Positions 27,647 through 36,888 of a stretch of 64,000 nucleotides of DNA are shown piece by piece. Position numbers and translations under genes: made by a program. The stretch is taken from the NCBI RefSeq assembly GCF_020991455.1, contig NZ_JAJMOX010000003.1, positions 62,001-126,000 on the forward strand, read 5' to 3'. This stretch comes from Flavobacterium sp. JAS (GTDB taxonomy: Bacteria > Bacteroidota > Bacteroidia > Flavobacteriales > Flavobacteriaceae). Under the pieces are notes generated by a model that was not told the DNA's origin, made no database searches, and was given only the letters and a program-made list of their open reading frames with translations. Each line of letters starts with the position of its first letter. Positions within the stretch are counted from its first letter, which is position 1.

Positions 27647-28279
27647 TTAAAAATCTATCTTCTTCAACTCCTTATAATTTGCGTGTAATCTGCGTAATAA
27701 AGTTCCGTAAATAAGTCTGTAAAAACACCAGAACAGCCCAAAGAAACCTAAAATAACCAGGATTAAGATTCCAATTGTAACAAACATTGCTTTTCCGTTT
27801 ATGGCTAATTTTTCTCTTAAAAATGCCATGTCCGGATTGTAAACAAATGCAATAAAGAAGCTTAAAATAGCTGTTATTACAATCATTCCCAGATTATACC
27901 ACACATAATACTGAACCGTTTTTCGGGTTCTTAGAATAGCGCTCATTAAAGATTTTGTGGCTACAGTTGTCGAAATTGTTTTGTAGTTTTTGTAGAAAAT
28001 GAAAACAAAAATCAATACAACAACATAATTGAAATAAGTCAAAAACTCAAGTGCCATCACGATTTCGGGATGATTTATTTTTTGTAAGACATCATCAGTA
28101 TTGATGAAAAAGTTTGAAAAAGTCCAAAAGGAAACCTCCAAAATGCTAATAATCAAAATCCACTTCACGATCGAAGACGATTTTTTGTGAATCATTTTGT
28201 AGATCTCTGTTTCAGAAATTTGTTGAAAAGAATCCGAGTTCTTTTGCCAGTCTTTTTTTAGTAAATCCAGTTCTTTCAT
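27647..28279 (-). CDS. Membrane protein paired with the ECF sigma factor
   Basis: 210 residues with four predicted membrane helices (about 36-58, 76-96, 123-145, 163-190) and a roughly 35-residue cytoplasmic N terminus (KELDLLKKDWQKNSDSFQQI). It starts 8 bases after the stop of the sigma factor gene, the usual place for an anti-sigma factor. The N-terminal segment lacks a recognisable zinc anti-sigma (H-x3-C-x2-C) motif, so if it restrains the sigma factor it does so by another contact. Family not recognised beyond flavobacterial conserved membrane proteins. Confidence 0.75.
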   Translation of the reverse strand: MKELDLLKKDWQKNSDSFQQISETEIYKMIHKKSSSIVKWILIISILEVSFWTFSNFFINTDDVLQKINHPEIVMALEFLTYFNYVVVLIFVFIFYKNYKTISTTVATKSLMSAILRTRKTVQYYVWYNLGMIVITAILSFFIAFVYNPDMAFLREKLAINGKAMFVTIGILILVILGFFGLFWCFYRLIYGTLLRRLHANYKELKKIDF

Positions 28280-28287
28280 AATAATTT

Positions 28288-28782
28288 TTAAGGATTTAGT
28301 ATTTTTTTAAGTTTCCCTTTAATTCTGTTCATTTTCACGCGCGCATTCACTTCGCTGATTCCTAAGGTTTCGGCTATTTCTTGATAATCTTTGTCTTCTA
28401 AATACATAAAAACTAATGCTTTTTCGATGTCATTAAGCTGATAAACGGCTTTATACATCAATTTAATCTGTTCTTCCTCTTCATAATTGTAATCGACATC
28501 CTTTACAAAATGCTGATGGCTTTCATATTCTACTGTCGATACGGTTCTTTTGGTTTTTCGGTATAGGGTTATGGCGGTATTTAAGGCAACGCGATACGTC
28601 CAGGTCGAAAATTTACTATCGCCTCTAAATTTAGGATATGCCTTCCATAATTGTATGGTAATCTCCTGAAACAAGTCTTTGTGAGCATCTTCGCCAGCAG
28701 TATATAATCTACAAATCTTGTGGATTATATTCTGATTTGCCTGCAATTGCGCAACAAATGACTGTTCTAGATTTTCGCTCAT
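28288..28782 (-). CDS. ECF-type RNA polymerase sigma factor
   Basis: 164 residues. Region 2 is visible at residues about 30-75 (DLFQEITIQLWKAYPKF followed by FSTWTYRVALNTAI). Region 4 lies at about 110-160, with the helix-turn-helix in YQEIAETLGISEVNARVKMN. It lacks regions 1 and 3, as in group 4 sigma factors. It is first gene of a two-gene unit with the membrane protein downstream. The signal it answers is not evident. Confidence 0.95.
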   Translation of the reverse strand: MSENLEQSFVAQLQANQNIIHKICRLYTAGEDAHKDLFQEITIQLWKAYPKFRGDSKFSTWTYRVALNTAITLYRKTKRTVSTVEYESHQHFVKDVDYNYEEEEQIKLMYKAVYQLNDIEKALVFMYLEDKDYQEIAETLGISEVNARVKMNRIKGKLKKILNP

Positions 28783-28953
28783 AATGTATTAGTAGTACTG
28801 AAAACAATTTTGTTACAGTGAAATGTTTTTTTTTAGCCACAAATTTCACAAATTCCCCAAATTATTTTTTAATTAACAATTGTAAGTTTATAAAGCAAAA
28901 CTATTTACCAATAATAAAAATTAGCGAAAATTGGTGCAATTCGTGACAGACTT

Positions 28954-30015
28954 TTATAATTCTCGGGTTTTATAATAATTCACCATCAAATCTACAAATT
29001 TACTGTAACTATCCATACCATCTTTCTGATTGTTAGATTTTAAGAAATTATCATAAAATATCTCAAATCCGGTTTCGATAGGAGTTTGGTACTTTTTCCA
29101 GAAATCATAACTTTCCTGATAGTTTTTTAAGATTCCGCCATGAACAGATTTTTTCAATTGCTGAAATATCTTTTCGTTTTTGACTTTCCAAATGCTTAGA
29201 CAATAATGTAAACTAAAACTATATCCGGAATACTTATAATACAGATTATCATTTTTTACAGAAGCCAAAACTCCAATGAAATTACATTCACTTTCACTGG
29301 CGAAACCCATTTGATGTGCCATTTCATGACAACTCGTAAGTGGAAAATTATACATTGGCAGCAAATCATTTACTTGAGCTTCATTTGTAAATGGATTCAG
29401 ATAACCTCCAAAACCCATATAAGTCAAAGGCAGACTAAAAAGAGATTTTTTGATACTTAAGACTTCATATTTAAAAAACGAATGTTCCTGCGCAAGATTT
29501 CGATATCCATTTAAATTCATTTGGAAAGCTTGATTTTGCGAATATGGAAAAACTATTTTTGAGCTTTCTTTTTGAGTAATTTGAAACTGAATTTCGTTTG
29601 TTTTAACAATTAGTTTTTTTGTAAAAGCTAATAGCTCAGCGTCAGTATATTCTCTTTGGATCTTCATTTTTTCAAAAAGAGGTTCTCTGTAATAATTCAA
29701 TGCCCAAAGCAAATGAAAGAAAAAATAAAATATGGAGAGACAACTTAAAACTCTCAAAAGATTATCTTGCCATTGCAGTTTCCATGTTTTTCGAATTTTC
29801 CAAAACCATCTTATAGCTAATACAATCAAAATGGAGTAAATACAATCTCCAACCGAAAAAGGGATTTTGCCTAAAAGTGTTCTCGAAAAGTAAGATATTT
29901 TTAAGTACAATCCGTTGCTGTAAAAACTTTCAATGAATTCCGGTAAAAATCGAAGAATCTTTAAAATGATAATCTGTATGAGAAATAATAAAGGTAAGAT
30001 GTATTTTGATTTCAC
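28954..30015 (-). CDS. DUF3810 family membrane protein with HExxH motif
   Basis: 353 residues with three N-terminal membrane helices (including YILPLLFLIQIIILKILRFL). A large domain carries CHEMAHQMGFASESECNF near residue 228, in which HEMAH fits the zinc-metallopeptidase HExxH pattern and the downstream glutamate could be a third ligand. This matches DUF3810, common in Bacteroidota and Firmicutes and experimentally uncharacterised. It is probably a membrane-anchored protease facing outward. Gene stands alone. Confidence 0.85.
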   Translation of the reverse strand: MKSKYILPLLFLIQIIILKILRFLPEFIESFYSNGLYLKISYFSRTLLGKIPFSVGDCIYSILIVLAIRWFWKIRKTWKLQWQDNLLRVLSCLSIFYFFFHLLWALNYYREPLFEKMKIQREYTDAELLAFTKKLIVKTNEIQFQITQKESSKIVFPYSQNQAFQMNLNGYRNLAQEHSFFKYEVLSIKKSLFSLPLTYMGFGGYLNPFTNEAQVNDLLPMYNFPLTSCHEMAHQMGFASESECNFIGVLASVKNDNLYYKYSGYSFSLHYCLSIWKVKNEKIFQQLKKSVHGGILKNYQESYDFWKKYQTPIETGFEIFYDNFLKSNNQKDGMDSYSKFVDLMVNYYKTREL

Positions 30016-30069
30016 AGCATAAATTTTGGATACGTAAATATAGATACAATATTAAAAGATTGAAAAAGG

Positions 30070-30197
30070 TTTGCCACGAATTTCACTAATTTTCACTAAT
30101 TTGAGTTGTTTTAATAGTTCGCAAAATTTTAAAATATTCGAGTAATCCAATTTTTAGATTCTTATAATTTGTGCTAATTCGTGCAATTCGTGGCAAA
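30070..30197. repeat. Palindromic intergenic repeat
   Basis: Outer arms TTTGCCACGAATT (30070-30082) and AATTCGTGGCAAA (30185-30197) are perfect inverted repeats, with degenerate CACTAATTT motifs inside. Same family as 11075-11126 and 60610-60696. Confidence 0.65.
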
Positions 30198-30225
30198 AAC
30201 AACAACACATTCCCTTTAAACTTTG

Positions 30226-30233
30226 TAACTTTG
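30226..30233 (+). promoter_or_regulatory. -7 element of pepD
   Basis: TAACTTTG 35 bases before the ATG at 30268. The -33 region overlaps the end of the palindromic repeat. Confidence 0.5.
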
Positions 30234-30267
30234 GGACTCTTAATTGTTAAACTTCAAACAAAATATA

Positions 30268-31728
30268 ATGAGTCAGGAAATAAGAAATCTGGAGCCTAAA
30301 GCGCTATGGAATAAGTTTGCGGATTTAAACGCAGTTCCGCGTCCGTCAAAGAAAGAAGAACGTGTGATCGAGTTCATGAAAAACTTTGGAAATAGCTTAG
30401 GTTTAGAAACTTTTGAAGACGAAATTCGAAATGTAATTATCCGTAAACCTGCAACTCCGGGAATGGAAAATCGTAAAGCAATCGTAATGCAGGGACACCT
30501 TGATATGGTACACCAAAAAAATGCAGATACCGTTTTTGATTTCGATACCCAAGGAATTGATATGTATGTAGATGGTGACTGGGTTCGTGCGCGTGGTACA
30601 ACTCTTGGTGCTGATAACGGACTTGGAGTAGCAACAATTATGGCTATTTTAGAAAGTAAAGATATTCCGCATCCAGCAATTGAAGCTTTGTTTACAATCG
30701 ACGAGGAAACTGGAATGACAGGGGCTTTAAACTTAAAAGGAGGAATTCTTCAAGGTCAGATTCTTTTGAATTTAGATACAGAAGAAGATGACGAAATTGA
30801 TATAGGTTGTGCTGGTGGAATCGATGTAACGGCTACAAGAACTTATCATGAAGAAGAAGTTCCGGAAGGATCAGTTGGGCATATTATTGCCGTAAAAGGA
30901 TTAAATGGCGGACATTCAGGAATGGATATCAACAAAGGTTTAGGAAACGCTAACAAAATCATGAACCGTTTATTATTTGATGCTTTTGAAAACTTTGGTT
31001 TACAAGTGTCAGAAATTAATGGTGGAAGTTTACGTAACGCGATTCCAAGAGAAAGTGTTGCAAAAGTTATTATTTCTGAAATGTTTGATGAAGCGTATAT
31101 TTTTGATATGCAGGAAATCATCAACGATATTAAAACAGAATACAAAACGACTGAACCAAACCTTTCTATTGAAATCGTAAAATGCGATTTGCCTGCAAAA
31201 GTTATGGATTTAGGTGTTCAGGAAGGGATTATTCGTGCTATTTATGCTGCTCATAATGGAGTTTACAGAATGAGTGCTGACATGGATAATTTAGTTGAAA
31301 CTTCAAACAACATTGCAAGAGTTATTGTAAAAGATGGTGAAATATCTGTTGGATGTTTGACACGTTCTTCTGTAGAAACTTCAAAATTTGATTTGGCAAA
31401 TTCTCTTCGTTCTGCTTTCGAATTAGTAGGTTGTGAAGTAGAACTTTCAGGTTCTTATCCTGGTTGGACTCCAAATGTAAATTCTGAAATTTTAGATACT
31501 TTGGTTGGGATTTATGAGAAACAAAATAATGAGAAGCCAAAAGTTGTAGCTTGTCACGCTGGTTTAGAATGCGGAATTTTAGGAACAAATTATCCTGATA
31601 TGGATATGATTTCTTTTGGACCAACTATTCACGGTGCGCACTCTCCAGACGAAAGAGCAAGTATTTCTTCGGCTCAAAAATACTGGAAATTTGTATTAGA
31701 GATTCTTTCGAATATACCAGTTAAATAA
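30268..31728 (+). CDS. pepD: Aminoacyl-histidine dipeptidase (M20)
   Basis: 486 residues from ATG 30268 (MSQEIRNLEPKALWNKF). An upstream TTG at 30244 would add eight non-conserved residues. Metal-site motifs of the M20C family are present: MQGHLDMVHQKN (His and Asp), GADNGLGVAT, TIDEETGMTGA and FGPTIHGAHSPDER at the C terminus. The dimerisation lid domain lies between about residues 205 and 375. Cleaves Xaa-His dipeptides such as carnosine and probably other dipeptides in the cytoplasm. Confidence 0.95.
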   Translation: MSQEIRNLEPKALWNKFADLNAVPRPSKKEERVIEFMKNFGNSLGLETFEDEIRNVIIRKPATPGMENRKAIVMQGHLDMVHQKNADTVFDFDTQGIDMYVDGDWVRARGTTLGADNGLGVATIMAILESKDIPHPAIEALFTIDEETGMTGALNLKGGILQGQILLNLDTEEDDEIDIGCAGGIDVTATRTYHEEEVPEGSVGHIIAVKGLNGGHSGMDINKGLGNANKIMNRLLFDAFENFGLQVSEINGGSLRNAIPRESVAKVIISEMFDEAYIFDMQEIINDIKTEYKTTEPNLSIEIVKCDLPAKVMDLGVQEGIIRAIYAAHNGVYRMSADMDNLVETSNNIARVIVKDGEISVGCLTRSSVETSKFDLANSLRSAFELVGCEVELSGSYPGWTPNVNSEILDTLVGIYEKQNNEKPKVVACHAGLECGILGTNYPDMDMISFGPTIHGAHSPDERASISSAQKYWKFVLEILSNIPVK

Positions 31729-31800
31729 AGTAATCAGTTTTTAGTCACAGTTTTCAGTTTCTTTTTTTTGAGACTGAAAACTGCAACTGAAAATTAAAAA

Positions 31801-31911
31801 TTAATCTCTTTTAGGAGAGTTTTTCTTTTCTCTCTTTTCCTCTTTCTTTTCTTTAGCCGTTTTTAACGGTTCTTTTTTTGTGGTTTTTTTTGCGTCTTGA
31901 CTCTTTGCCAT
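31801..31911 (-). CDS. 36-residue lysine-rich small protein
   Basis: Minus-strand frame from ATG 31911 to TAA 31801-31803. The product starts MAKSQDAKKTTKKEPLK, consists mostly of Lys, Glu and Arg, and ends in NSPKRD. A small basic protein starting MAKSQD is familiar from flavobacterial genomes, which supports coding despite its size. The composition suggests a nucleic-acid- or ribosome-associated protein, but no function is known. Confidence 0.65.
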   Translation of the reverse strand: MAKSQDAKKTTKKEPLKTAKEKKEEKREKKNSPKRD

Positions 31912-31976
31912 AATATTTTGATTTAGATAATTAATTTATTTTCAAGTAAATATAAGTCCTATTTTTGGTTTGTGTG

Positions 31977-33287
31977 TTAATTATTTTGCTGATAAACTTC
32001 AATTGAGTCCTTCGCAAGCCTTTCTTTTAGCCACAATTTCATCTTTTGCTGTGTTTGTAAATCAATACCTTTTTTGCTTTGATAAAGAATTACTGGAATT
32101 ATTTTGGGTTTATTTGCTTCATTTTCAAGTGTGTAATTCCCAATTGCAAGAGAAGTTACTGTAGGGAACAATATTTTGGCTTCGGCGCTAATTTGATTAT
32201 TATTAAATTGATATTTTGATAATTGAGTTCGAAGATTATTGATTACAATATCTTTTTGATCAACAATGCTTTGGTTATTATTGATTTGATTCATGATGTC
32301 TTTTCTCAGATTGACAGTATCTTGTCTGATAATTAATTTTGTGTTTGGTAAATCATAATAGGCTAGTCTTTTGTTAAGGTCGACAATTTCAGCATCACTG
32401 AATTTTTTGGCTAAAAAGGCCAATTCAATTCTTCTGGGATCTGTGCTATATCTGATTCTTTTGTAAATAATAGGATAATCGTTATCCAGAAATTCTTTTT
32501 GTATAAAAACTTCCGTTCTTGAAGTGTAACTTTTTTGAATATATAATTGATACGCAAAATAAATACTCGGAATAATTAAAAGTAAAATTAGAATTGTAAC
32601 ACCATATTTTACTCGCTTTTGGTGTTTTAGATCTAATTGTTTTGCAATAGGATAATTTAAATATTTTACGATTACAAAAGTGGCTATGCAAATAAAAACA
32701 CAATTGATGGTATAAAGATATAATGCACCAAAAAAGTAAAGGTAATTTCCTAAAGCTAGCCCATATCCGGCTGTACAAAGTGGAGGCATCAAGGCAGTTG
32801 CAATGGCAACACCTGGAATAGGATTTCCTTTTTCGACACGAGTTACGGCAATCACACCCACTAAACCTCCAAAAAAGGCAATTAAAATATCGTAAATGTT
32901 TGGAGAAGTTCTGGCTAATAACTCTGATTGCGCTTCTTTAAAAGGGCTTATATAAAAATAAATTGCCGAAGTGGTTAAACTAACAACAGTTGCTATTAAT
33001 AGATTTTTGACTGATTTTTTTACAAGTTCAAAATCATACATTCCTAAACCAAAACCCGCACCTACAATTGGTCCCATTAATGGCGAAATTAACATGGCAC
33101 CAATAATTACAGCAGTCGAGTTTACATTTAAACCAACGGAGGCAATAATAATCGCACAAGCTAAAATCCAGATATTAGAACCTCTAAAAGATACAGCACT
33201 AGTGATGTTTTCTATCACTAATTTTTTATTTTCTTCACCTTTGTGAAGATCAATAAAATTTAGAATTTTTTGTGTGATATCAGTCAT
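31977..33287 (-). CDS. DUF389 family membrane protein
   Basis: 436 residues from ATG 33287 (MTDITQKILNFIDLHK). A TTG or other start up to 33353 would add 22 residues and is less likely. Hydrophobic segments from about residue 40 to 250 include the DUF389 hallmark ACAIIIASVGLNVNSTAVIIGAMLISPLMGPI (split here only for description) and VAIATALMPPLCTAGYGLA. The C-terminal 170 residues form a soluble, probably extracytoplasmic domain. Function of the family is unknown. Confidence 0.88.
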   Translation of the reverse strand: MTDITQKILNFIDLHKGEENKKLVIENITSAVSFRGSNIWILACAIIIASVGLNVNSTAVIIGAMLISPLMGPIVGAGFGLGMYDFELVKKSVKNLLIATVVSLTTSAIYFYISPFKEAQSELLARTSPNIYDILIAFFGGLVGVIAVTRVEKGNPIPGVAIATALMPPLCTAGYGLALGNYLYFFGALYLYTINCVFICIATFVIVKYLNYPIAKQLDLKHQKRVKYGVTILILLLIIPSIYFAYQLYIQKSYTSRTEVFIQKEFLDNDYPIIYKRIRYSTDPRRIELAFLAKKFSDAEIVDLNKRLAYYDLPNTKLIIRQDTVNLRKDIMNQINNNQSIVDQKDIVINNLRTQLSKYQFNNNQISAEAKILFPTVTSLAIGNYTLENEANKPKIIPVILYQSKKGIDLQTQQKMKLWLKERLAKDSIEVYQQNN

Positions 33288-33438
33288 TGTATTCGGTATG
33301 ATTATGTTTGGAATCTGAATTTTGATAGAAGTAGCAAAATCTAATTTAGTCAAAAAAAACGTGAAACCCTACATTTATTAAGGTAAGTGTTGAAATATAT
33401 AAAGAACTAAAGCTTTATTATTTCTAAAAAGCATAAAA

Positions 33439-33466
33439 AAATCCTCAGCTTTGAGATTGAGGATTT
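33439..33466 (-). terminator. Terminator of the cupin gene
   Basis: Stem AAATCCTCA / TGAGGATTT followed on the minus strand by a T-run. A closely similar hairpin stands at 33877-33908 behind the next gene upstream. Confidence 0.7.
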
Positions 33467-33490
33467 GTGTATTTTGATTTGTTTGGAATG

Positions 33491-33829
33491 TTATTTTAAA
33501 AAATCTCCATCGATTATTAATAACTCAACTCTATTGGTAGTTATTGAACGATGAGAGCTTGCATTATCTGAAACGACATAAGTCATTCCTTTAGAAAGTT
33601 TAAACTTTTCTCCAGTTTCCAGTTCGCTAATTAATTCTCCTTCCAGACAATGTACAATATGTCCTTTTTGGCACCAGTGGTCGGCAATATAATTTTTAGA
33701 ATAGGTAACTTTTCGAATACGTAAACCTTCTAATTGTAAGGTCTGCCAATATGCTGTTCCGGTTTCTCCGGTATGTTCTGTTTTGGCAATTAAGCTCCAG
33801 TCAATATTTTGAAAAGGTATTAAAGACAT
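33491..33829 (-). CDS. DHCW-motif cupin-fold protein
   Basis: 112 residues with a single cupin barrel. It contains IADHWCQKGHIVHCLEGEL at residues about 48-66, the hallmark of small DHCW-type cupins, and YVVSDNASSHRS in the second cupin motif. Likely metal-binding, cytoplasmic, of unknown reaction. Promoter at 33856-33886. Confidence 0.82.
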   Translation of the reverse strand: MSLIPFQNIDWSLIAKTEHTGETGTAYWQTLQLEGLRIRKVTYSKNYIADHWCQKGHIVHCLEGELISELETGEKFKLSKGMTYVVSDNASSHRSITTNRVELLIIDGDFLK

Positions 33830-33855
33830 AGTTTGTGTTTTATTCAGTTAGTAAT

Positions 33856-33886
33856 CAAATATAGCGAAAAAACAAAAAATCCTCAA
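33856..33886 (-). promoter_or_regulatory. Promoter of the cupin gene
   Basis: On the minus strand TTG (33886-33884), 20 bases, TATATTTG (33863-33856). The -33 element lies inside the terminator stem of the preceding gene. Confidence 0.6.
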
Positions 33887-33908
33887 TTACTATTGTAAAT
33901 GAGGATTT
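33877..33908 (-). terminator. Terminator of the exported carboxypeptidase-like gene
   Basis: Imperfect hairpin AAATCCTCAATTA / TAAATGAGGATTT with a T-run on the minus strand. It overlaps the -33 of the cupin promoter. Confidence 0.65.
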
Positions 33909-33933
33909 GTATATTTTGATTTAAGAGTAAAGT

Positions 33934-34707
33934 TTAATTCCTTTTTAGTACTTTATATTGTTCGTAACAACCGCTAATTGCGTCCATAATTTGTAAATCA
34001 TTAGCTGTTTGTATAAAAGAATCAGAATAATTACAACGCTGTAAAATTTCAGGAATTTCGTCTTTGCTAATGCCTAAAAGTACCGAGATAGTTTCGCGAT
34101 CATACTTTGATTCTAGTAGATTTCTAATCGTATCATCTTTCTTCATCTCCTTTAATTTCTTCAGTTCTTTTCCGTTTTTTCCAAAGAAACCATACAATAC
34201 ATCGGCAGGATTAAAGATAGATCCGAGAACTTTTCCAAAAGCATTTGGAGAATATTCACCCGCTTCATAACCTTGTGTAAGGCCAGAAATACTATAACGG
34301 TAATTCTCTTTGGTTGGAATTAATTTAGAATCGACTTCAAGATAACCAGTAAGGTTAAAAGGAGCAATGATTACTTCTTCAAGTGCAATTGCTTTTTCAG
34401 TAAGTTGAATTCGCGTTACTTTATTTTTTATCCAGTCATTGGTAACTCTAACACGTAAAGATTGAAAACCAAGTATAGAGAAATGAATAGTATCATTTGG
34501 CTGTACATCAATTTCAAAATATCCTTTAGCGTCAGACATAGCGCCCCGTACTTTGTTTGTATTGATAACATTTACGTTAGGAAGTGGTTGCTTGCTATTA
34601 TCATTAATGATATAGCCTGAAACTCTTTGCGGGACTGTAGATTCTGCATCTTGCGCAAAACCAACGGCTGATAGTAGTGTGAAAAAGAAAACTGCGAAAT
34701 ATTTCAT
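33934..34707 (-). CDS. Exported carboxypeptidase-like regulatory domain protein
   Basis: 257 residues with a signal peptide (KYFAVFFFTLLSAVGFAQ). Residues about 27-105 form the beta-sandwich domain seen at the N terminus of SusC-like receptors (VSGYIINDNSKQPLPNVNV, DAKGYFEIDV). Here no barrel follows. The remaining 150 residues (including LRVRVTNDW, EVIIAPFNLTGYLE and a helical C terminus) are typical of flavobacterial stand-alone members of unknown function. Periplasmic or surface location expected. Confidence 0.8.
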   Translation of the reverse strand: MKYFAVFFFTLLSAVGFAQDAESTVPQRVSGYIINDNSKQPLPNVNVINTNKVRGAMSDAKGYFEIDVQPNDTIHFSILGFQSLRVRVTNDWIKNKVTRIQLTEKAIALEEVIIAPFNLTGYLEVDSKLIPTKENYRYSISGLTQGYEAGEYSPNAFGKVLGSIFNPADVLYGFFGKNGKELKKLKEMKKDDTIRNLLESKYDRETISVLLGISKDEIPEILQRCNYSDSFIQTANDLQIMDAISGCYEQYKVLKRN

Positions 34708-34901
34708 ATCCTGATTTAAAGCACTAAAAGTAGTAAATAGGGATTAAATATTTTGCAGTCTTCGAATATAATTATAAGAAAATTAACAAAGGAAGGAGTG
34801 TTGCTTTTGGTATTTAAATAAAAAGGGATAAGAAAGATTGGATTACATTGTTGTGAATTAGAAAACTAATTCATAAAGCGTAAGGTTCTCGATATAAGAA
34901 A

Positions 34902-34941
34902 AAAATCCCAAATTCCAATTATGTCTGGAATTTGGGATTTT
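34902..34941 (-). terminator. Terminator of the DEAD-box helicase gene
   Basis: Perfect 16-bp inverted repeat, AAAATCCCAAATTCCA against TGGAATTTGGGATTTT, with T residues on the minus-strand 3' side. Confidence 0.75.
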
Positions 34942-34962
34942 ATATTTTAAGATATTAAAAAA

Positions 34963-36888
34963 TTAATCTCTTCTTGGTCTTCTTGGTCTTGGTGAATCAC
35001 CAAAGCTTTCAGAACGTCTTGGAGCTCTGTCTGAACCACCTTCGCTTCTTGGAGCTGAACTTCTAAAACCACCTTCTCTTTTTGGAGCAGATGAATTTCT
35101 GTCGCTTCTGAAACCACCTTCTCTAGGAGCAGAGTTTCTGTCGCTTCTAAAACCTCCACCACCAGAACCTTCACGTCTTGGTCCGAAACTTCCTCCACCA
35201 GAACCTTCACGTCTTGGGCCTCCAGAAGAACGTCCTCCACCGCTGCGTCCGTTATGGTCACGTCTTCCGCCACCATCATTTTTAGAAATTTCAACATTAA
35301 TACGACGCCCTTCTAATTGTACGTTGTTTAATACTTCCATTACTTTATCAGTGTGCTCAGGATCAGTGTTAAAGAAAGAGAAACCTTCTTTTACATCTAC
35401 TTTGAAAACGTCATCACGACCTAAGTCTAATGTTTCTTTCAAATAATCTTTTAGTGTCATCCAATCGAAGTTGTCTCTTGAACCGATGTTTACAAAATAA
35501 CGAACTGCTCCGTTATTGTTGAACTCTCTTGGCTCAGAATCAGTTCTTTCGCGTCTTTCTCCAGATTGAGATGAAATATCTCTGTTCTTTTTGTAGTAAG
35601 CAATAAAACGGTTAAATTCTACTGAAACCATTTTCTTGATCAACTCTTCTTTAGATAAACCTTCAAGAACATTGTTGATTGCTGGTAAGTAGTTGTCAAT
35701 TTCGTGATCAACCTCAGTATCTTTAATTTTGTTTGCTAAGTGCAATAATTGAATTTCGCAGATTTCGATTCCTGATGGAATAGTTTTCTCTTCAAATTTT
35801 TGTTTGATGATTCTTTCGATAGAAGAAATTTTACGCAACTCACTTTTTGTAACAATTACAATAGAAGTTCCTAATTTTCCAGCTCTACCAGTACGTCCAG
35901 AACGGTGATTGTATGTTTCAATTTCGTCAGGAAGTTGGTAATTTACTACGTGAGTAATATTATCAACGTCAATACCACGTGCAGCAACGTCAGTAGCAAC
36001 AAGCATCTGAATTTGTCTTCCACGGAAAGATTTCATTACACCATCACGTTGCGCCTGAGATAAATCTCCGTGCAATGCAGCAGCGCTGTATCCATCTTCG
36101 ATTAATTTTTCGGCAACAGCCTGAGTATCTCTTTTAGTACGACAGAAAACCACAGAGAAAATGTCTGGGTTTGCATCGGCTAAACGTTTTAAAGCTTCGT
36201 AACGGTCACGTGCATTTACTAAGTAAAATTCGTGAGAAACTGTTGCAGAACCTGAATTTTTAGCTCCAACTGTAATTTCGACCGGTTCGCTCATGAATTG
36301 CTTAGCAATTCTTGCAACCTCTTGTGGCATAGTTGCAGAGAACAACCATGTACTTTTTTGATCTGGAGTATCTGATAAAATAGATACGATATCCTCATAG
36401 AATCCCATGTTCAACATTTCGTCAGCCTCATCAAGAATACAGTAATCTATATTTTTAATGTTAACTAAACCTCTGTTAATCATGTCTTGCATTCTTCCCG
36501 GAGTAGCCACAATAATTTGTGCTCCTCTTTTAATGTCCCTAGCTTGCTCTGTAATACTAGCCCCGCCGTAAACTGCTACCACATTAATACCTTTCTCGTA
36601 TTTTGCGTAGTTTTTAAGTTCGTTGGTAATCTGTAAACAAAGTTCTCGTGTTGGCGATAAAACTAATGCTTGTGTATTCCTGTTGTCAGCATCAATTTTT
36701 TGAATTAGCGGAAAACCGAAAGCTGCCGTTTTCCCTGTCCCTGTCTGAGCCAACGCAACCATATCTGTGTCTTTTTCCAATAATAGGGGAATCGCCTTTT
36801 CCTGTACCTCTGACGGATTTTCAAATCCTAGATCTAAAATCGCCTTCAGTAACGATTCATTCAATCCTAATTGTTCAAATTTATTCAT
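34963..36888 (-). CDS. DEAD-box RNA helicase with RNA-binding and RG-rich tail
   Basis: 641 residues from ATG 36888 (MNKFEQLGLNESLL). An in-frame start 24 bases further upstream adds residues outside the family. Helicase motifs in order: Q motif, AQTGTGKTAAF (residues about 47-57), PTRELC, DEAD, SATMP, HRSGRTGRAG. After residue about 460 comes a DbpA-type RNA-binding domain (VRYFVNIGSRDNFDW). The last 100 residues are a Gly/Arg/Ser repeat tail with units such as GGFRSDRNSAPREGG, encoded by imperfect DNA repeats near 35000-35270. Likely a DeaD/CsdA-type helicase in ribosome assembly or RNA decay. Confidence 0.95.
   Translation of the reverse strand: MNKFEQLGLNESLLKAILDLGFENPSEVQEKAIPLLLEKDTDMVALAQTGTGKTAAFGFPLIQKIDADNRNTQALVLSPTRELCLQITNELKNYAKYEKGINVVAVYGGASITEQARDIKRGAQIIVATPGRMQDMINRGLVNIKNIDYCILDEADEMLNMGFYEDIVSILSDTPDQKSTWLFSATMPQEVARIAKQFMSEPVEITVGAKNSGSATVSHEFYLVNARDRYEALKRLADANPDIFSVVFCRTKRDTQAVAEKLIEDGYSAAALHGDLSQAQRDGVMKSFRGRQIQMLVATDVAARGIDVDNITHVVNYQLPDEIETYNHRSGRTGRAGKLGTSIVIVTKSELRKISSIERIIKQKFEEKTIPSGIEICEIQLLHLANKIKDTEVDHEIDNYLPAINNVLEGLSKEELIKKMVSVEFNRFIAYYKKNRDISSQSGERRERTDSEPREFNNNGAVRYFVNIGSRDNFDWMTLKDYLKETLDLGRDDVFKVDVKEGFSFFNTDPEHTDKVMEVLNNVQLEGRRINVEISKNDGGGRRDHNGRSGGGRSSGGPRREGSGGGSFGPRREGSGGGGFRSDRNSAPREGGFRSDRNSSAPKREGGFRSSAPRSEGGSDRAPRRSESFGDSPRPRRPRRD

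Noticed and set aside
31748..31783. Terminator after pepD
   Set aside because: CAGTTTTCAGTTTC pairs with 31770-31783, but no T-run follows the stem; it may be a weak hairpin only.
34947..35297. A 116-residue minus-strand frame rich in Val and Glu inside the helicase gene
   Set aside because: It reads the Gly/Arg repeat DNA of the helicase tail in another frame; its periodic composition is a by-product of those repeats.
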